Assembly: GCA_043788645.1 (NCBI GenBank)
Contig: JAYVTS010000176.1
Coordinates: 1-8,952, forward strand
Reading direction: 5' to 3'
Source: CANIZL01 sp043788645
GTDB lineage: Bacteria; Verrucomicrobiota; Verrucomicrobiia; Limisphaerales; UBA9464
DNA: 8,952 nt
Below the pieces are notes generated by a model. The model saw only the letters and a list, made by a program, of their open reading frames with translations, was not told the origin of the DNA and did not search any database. This document shows positions 7,636 through 8,952 of the stretch, in pieces; position 1 is the stretch's first letter, and the number at the start of each line of letters is the position of its first letter. The translations under genes and the position numbers were made by a program.

Positions 7636-8022
7636 TTAGGTCCCGATTTGCTTGGTATAGTCCGCGGCGCTCAGGAGCGCGGCGGACTCACTTGGGTTTG
7701 CCAGCTGCAGTTTGTAAAACCAGCCATCGGAGTAGGGTGCCGTGTTGACCAGGCCCGGATTGTTCACGACGGCCGGGTTGATCTCGAGGACGGTCCCGCT
7801 GACGGGGGAGTAGATGTCACTGGCCGTCTTGACGGATTCAACCACCGCGCAGGCTTCCCCCGCTTTAACGGTACGTCCGACAGCGGGCGGTTCGACGAAG
7901 ACAACATCGGTTAGTTCATGTTGTGCATGGTCAGTAATTCCGACCGTGGCGACGTCTCCGCTGACGCTGACCCATTCGTGTGATTTTGCGTACTTCAAAT
8001 CCGCCGGAACCTGTGAACTCAT
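7636..8022 (-). CDS. gcvH: Glycine cleavage system H protein (lipoyl carrier)
   Basis: Small lipoylated carrier that shuttles the aminomethyl group from glycine between the P, T and L proteins of the glycine cleavage complex. From the ATG at 8022 it has 128 residues, the family's normal length. It opens with the typical KYAKSHEWV, has GITDHAQHELTDVVFVEPP (28-46), and carries the lipoylation motif VVESVKTASD (60-69) with Lys65 as the modified residue. The C-terminal NPGLVNTAPYSDGWFYKL (88-105) is also characteristic. The frame extends 16 codons upstream to a GTG at 8070, preceded by AGGAAGG. The ATG at 8022 has GGAGG only 1 nt before it, unusually close, so the longer form remains possible. 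I chose the ATG because it gives the standard N-terminus. The next gene is acnA, 40 nt downstream. No gcvT or gcvP is in view; a transposase remnant occupies the upstream side. Confidence 0.95.
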   Translation of the reverse strand: MSSQVPADLKYAKSHEWVSVSGDVATVGITDHAQHELTDVVFVEPPAVGRTVKAGEACAVVESVKTASDIYSPVSGTVLEINPAVVNNPGLVNTAPYSDGWFYKLQLANPSESAALLSAADYTKQIGT

Positions 8023-8080
8023 CCCTCCACGATTCGCGGGCGGATCCCCCTCGGTCAACCCCCGAGCCACCTTTCGTAAT

Positions 8081-8087
8081 CCTTCCT
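8081..8087 (-). promoter_or_regulatory. Possible Shine-Dalgarno for an alternative GTG start of gcvH
   Basis: On the minus strand AGGAAGG lies 10 nt before the in-frame GTG at 8070. If used, it would add the 16 residues MARGLTEGDPPANRGG to the H protein. A TAAAAT sequence slightly further upstream (near 8110) could be part of a -10 box, but I see no matching -35. Confidence 0.3.
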
Positions 8088-8102
8088 GCGTTCAATCTAA
8101 CC

Positions 8103-8952
8103 CTACCGCGACATTTTATGCAGATAGCAGACTGACTCCGAGTGCGGCCGCATTTTTGGTTTTTTCGGTGAGGTTTTTGGGTTGAGATTTTCCGTCAACC
8201 GACGGATCTGGAGATGGGTCGTTGGCAGGTAGGCACGGTGCTACGTACCGACGACTCCATCGGTAACTCCAGAGTGCCGATGCCAGGCCGTCCCGGAACG
8301 ATGTTCGTAGTGATCCATCCCGAGCTCCGCTTTGTTTTCCTGAAAGCAACGTTCGATCAGCCAGCGGGCTTGACTCACGCGCACCCGTTCAGCCAGGGGA
8401 CAACTCTCCCTCCGGTGCGTTGCTCAGGGCGTATTTGATTTTCGTATTCGGATCATTGCGCATTGCGCAACAAGAGCCATCGTTCGCTTGGTGGAGTACG
8501 ATCCGCATTCGCATACACTCGCAAGCGCGCGAAACCTGCGACAATGGGTCCCTTTTCCCCTTCGCAAATTCGCAGTGTTTCCCAGGCCAAGAGGCCCGGC
8601 ACTTCGGCGAGTTCTTCCACCGTGCAAGCCGAGGTTTCCAATTCGGATCGTCCCGGGACGGCCTTGGGCCAGACTTTTTGCGTCCAGGGTACTTCCGCTA
8701 GATAGAGATACCCAGCGGGTGAATTTTTCAGGAAAGTGGAGTCGCGACCGAAGGAACAATTGTAGGTGATCCATGGGGCAGGAAAGAGTCCGCTGGCAGT
8801 CACGTCGGTGAGGATCTTCGTGGCCCGTTGGGGTTTGGTTTTAAAATTCGTTGAGCAAGCGTTGCAGACCGCGGACGGCTTCGGGTCCACGCAGCTCCAG
8901 CGCCATGGCTTCCATGTTCTTGCACTCCGTGTCCGTTGGCGCTCACCAAAAT
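8103..8952 (-). pseudogene. Decayed IS701-like DDE transposase (internal deletion, frameshifts, stops; runs off the right edge)
   Basis: The minus strand holds fragments of one transposase in successive frames. Fragment 1 (about 8841-8915) reads MEAMALELRGPEAVRG and then LLNEF before a stop, like the N-terminal helical region of IS701-type transposases. Fragment 2 (8453 to about 8840) reads from ATKILTDV through WITYNCSFGRD, GYLYLAEVPWTQKVWP, EKGPIVAGFARLRVY and ERWLLLRN. Fragment 3 (about 8403-8458) reads NDPNTKIKYALSNAPEGE. Fragment 4 (8103 to about 8400) reads LAERVRVSQARWLIERCF and NKAELGMDHYEHRSGTAWH, then an in-frame stop and a basic tail ending at 8103. Between fragments 1 and 2 roughly 115-120 codons expected in the family are missing, including the first catalytic Asp region. 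At the second catalytic Asp an Asn stands instead (YNCSFG, codon 8759-8761). The probable third acidic residue region in fragment 4 survives. The product cannot be active. Family level (IS701 versus a related DDE group) is from recalled motifs, and the exact left end of the element was not found. Confidence 0.75.

Noticed and set aside
8191..8206. TCCGTC-AACC-GACGGA hairpin within the transposase remnant
   Set aside because: A 6-bp stem with a 4-nt loop but no T-run on either strand; it falls in the degenerate C-terminal part and could be chance. Not strong enough to call a terminator or an IS end.
8214..8438. 74-codon plus-strand open frame in the right part
   Set aside because: Antisense to the transposase fragments that carry recognisable DDE-family motifs; no independent evidence of coding.
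8463..8769. Several overlapping plus-strand open frames of 80-93 codons
   Set aside because: All are antisense to the recognisable transposase fragment at 8453-8840 and show no domain of their own.

Overview
The window looks like ordinary bacterial chromosome: moderately GC-rich by eye (not computed), densely coding, and dominated by housekeeping genes. The protein style gives only a weak lineage hint. This includes long Pro/Arg-rich N-terminal tails, a UvrA with a Glu-Glu Walker B in its second ATPase half, and an IS701-like DDE transposase remnant. These would fit the Planctomycetota/Verrucomicrobiota/Acidobacteriota part of the tree, but I cannot fix the phylum from sequence alone.

Layout, left to right. 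Positions 1-245 hold the N-terminal end of an unrecognised minus-strand gene that runs off the left edge. It diverges from a plus-strand pair: an RsmB/NOL1/NOP2/Sun-type RNA m5C methyltransferase (495-1997, GTG start) and a full-length UvrA excinuclease subunit (2019-4841), 21 nt apart and probably co-transcribed. These converge on a minus-strand pair, with a candidate hairpin terminator in the 63-nt gap between the two stop codons. The minus-strand pair, in transcription order, is the glycine cleavage H protein (gcvH, 7636-8022) followed 40 nt later by a complete aconitase (acnA, 4905-7595). Upstream of gcvH, from about 8103 to the right edge, lies a decayed minus-strand transposase with a large internal deletion, frameshifts and stops.

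Functionally, the plus-strand genes serve RNA modification and nucleotide excision repair. The minus-strand genes serve central carbon metabolism: the lipoyl carrier of glycine cleavage and a TCA-cycle enzyme. The gcvH-acnA pairing is not the classic arrangement, and the transposase debris sits where further gcv genes might have been. I found no CRISPR array, RNA gene, toxin-antitoxin, phage module or defence system, and no candidate for a new multi-gene system. The points worth a second look are the unidentified left-edge protein, the altered second ATPase site of UvrA, the gcvH-acnA pairing, and the structure of the IS remnant.
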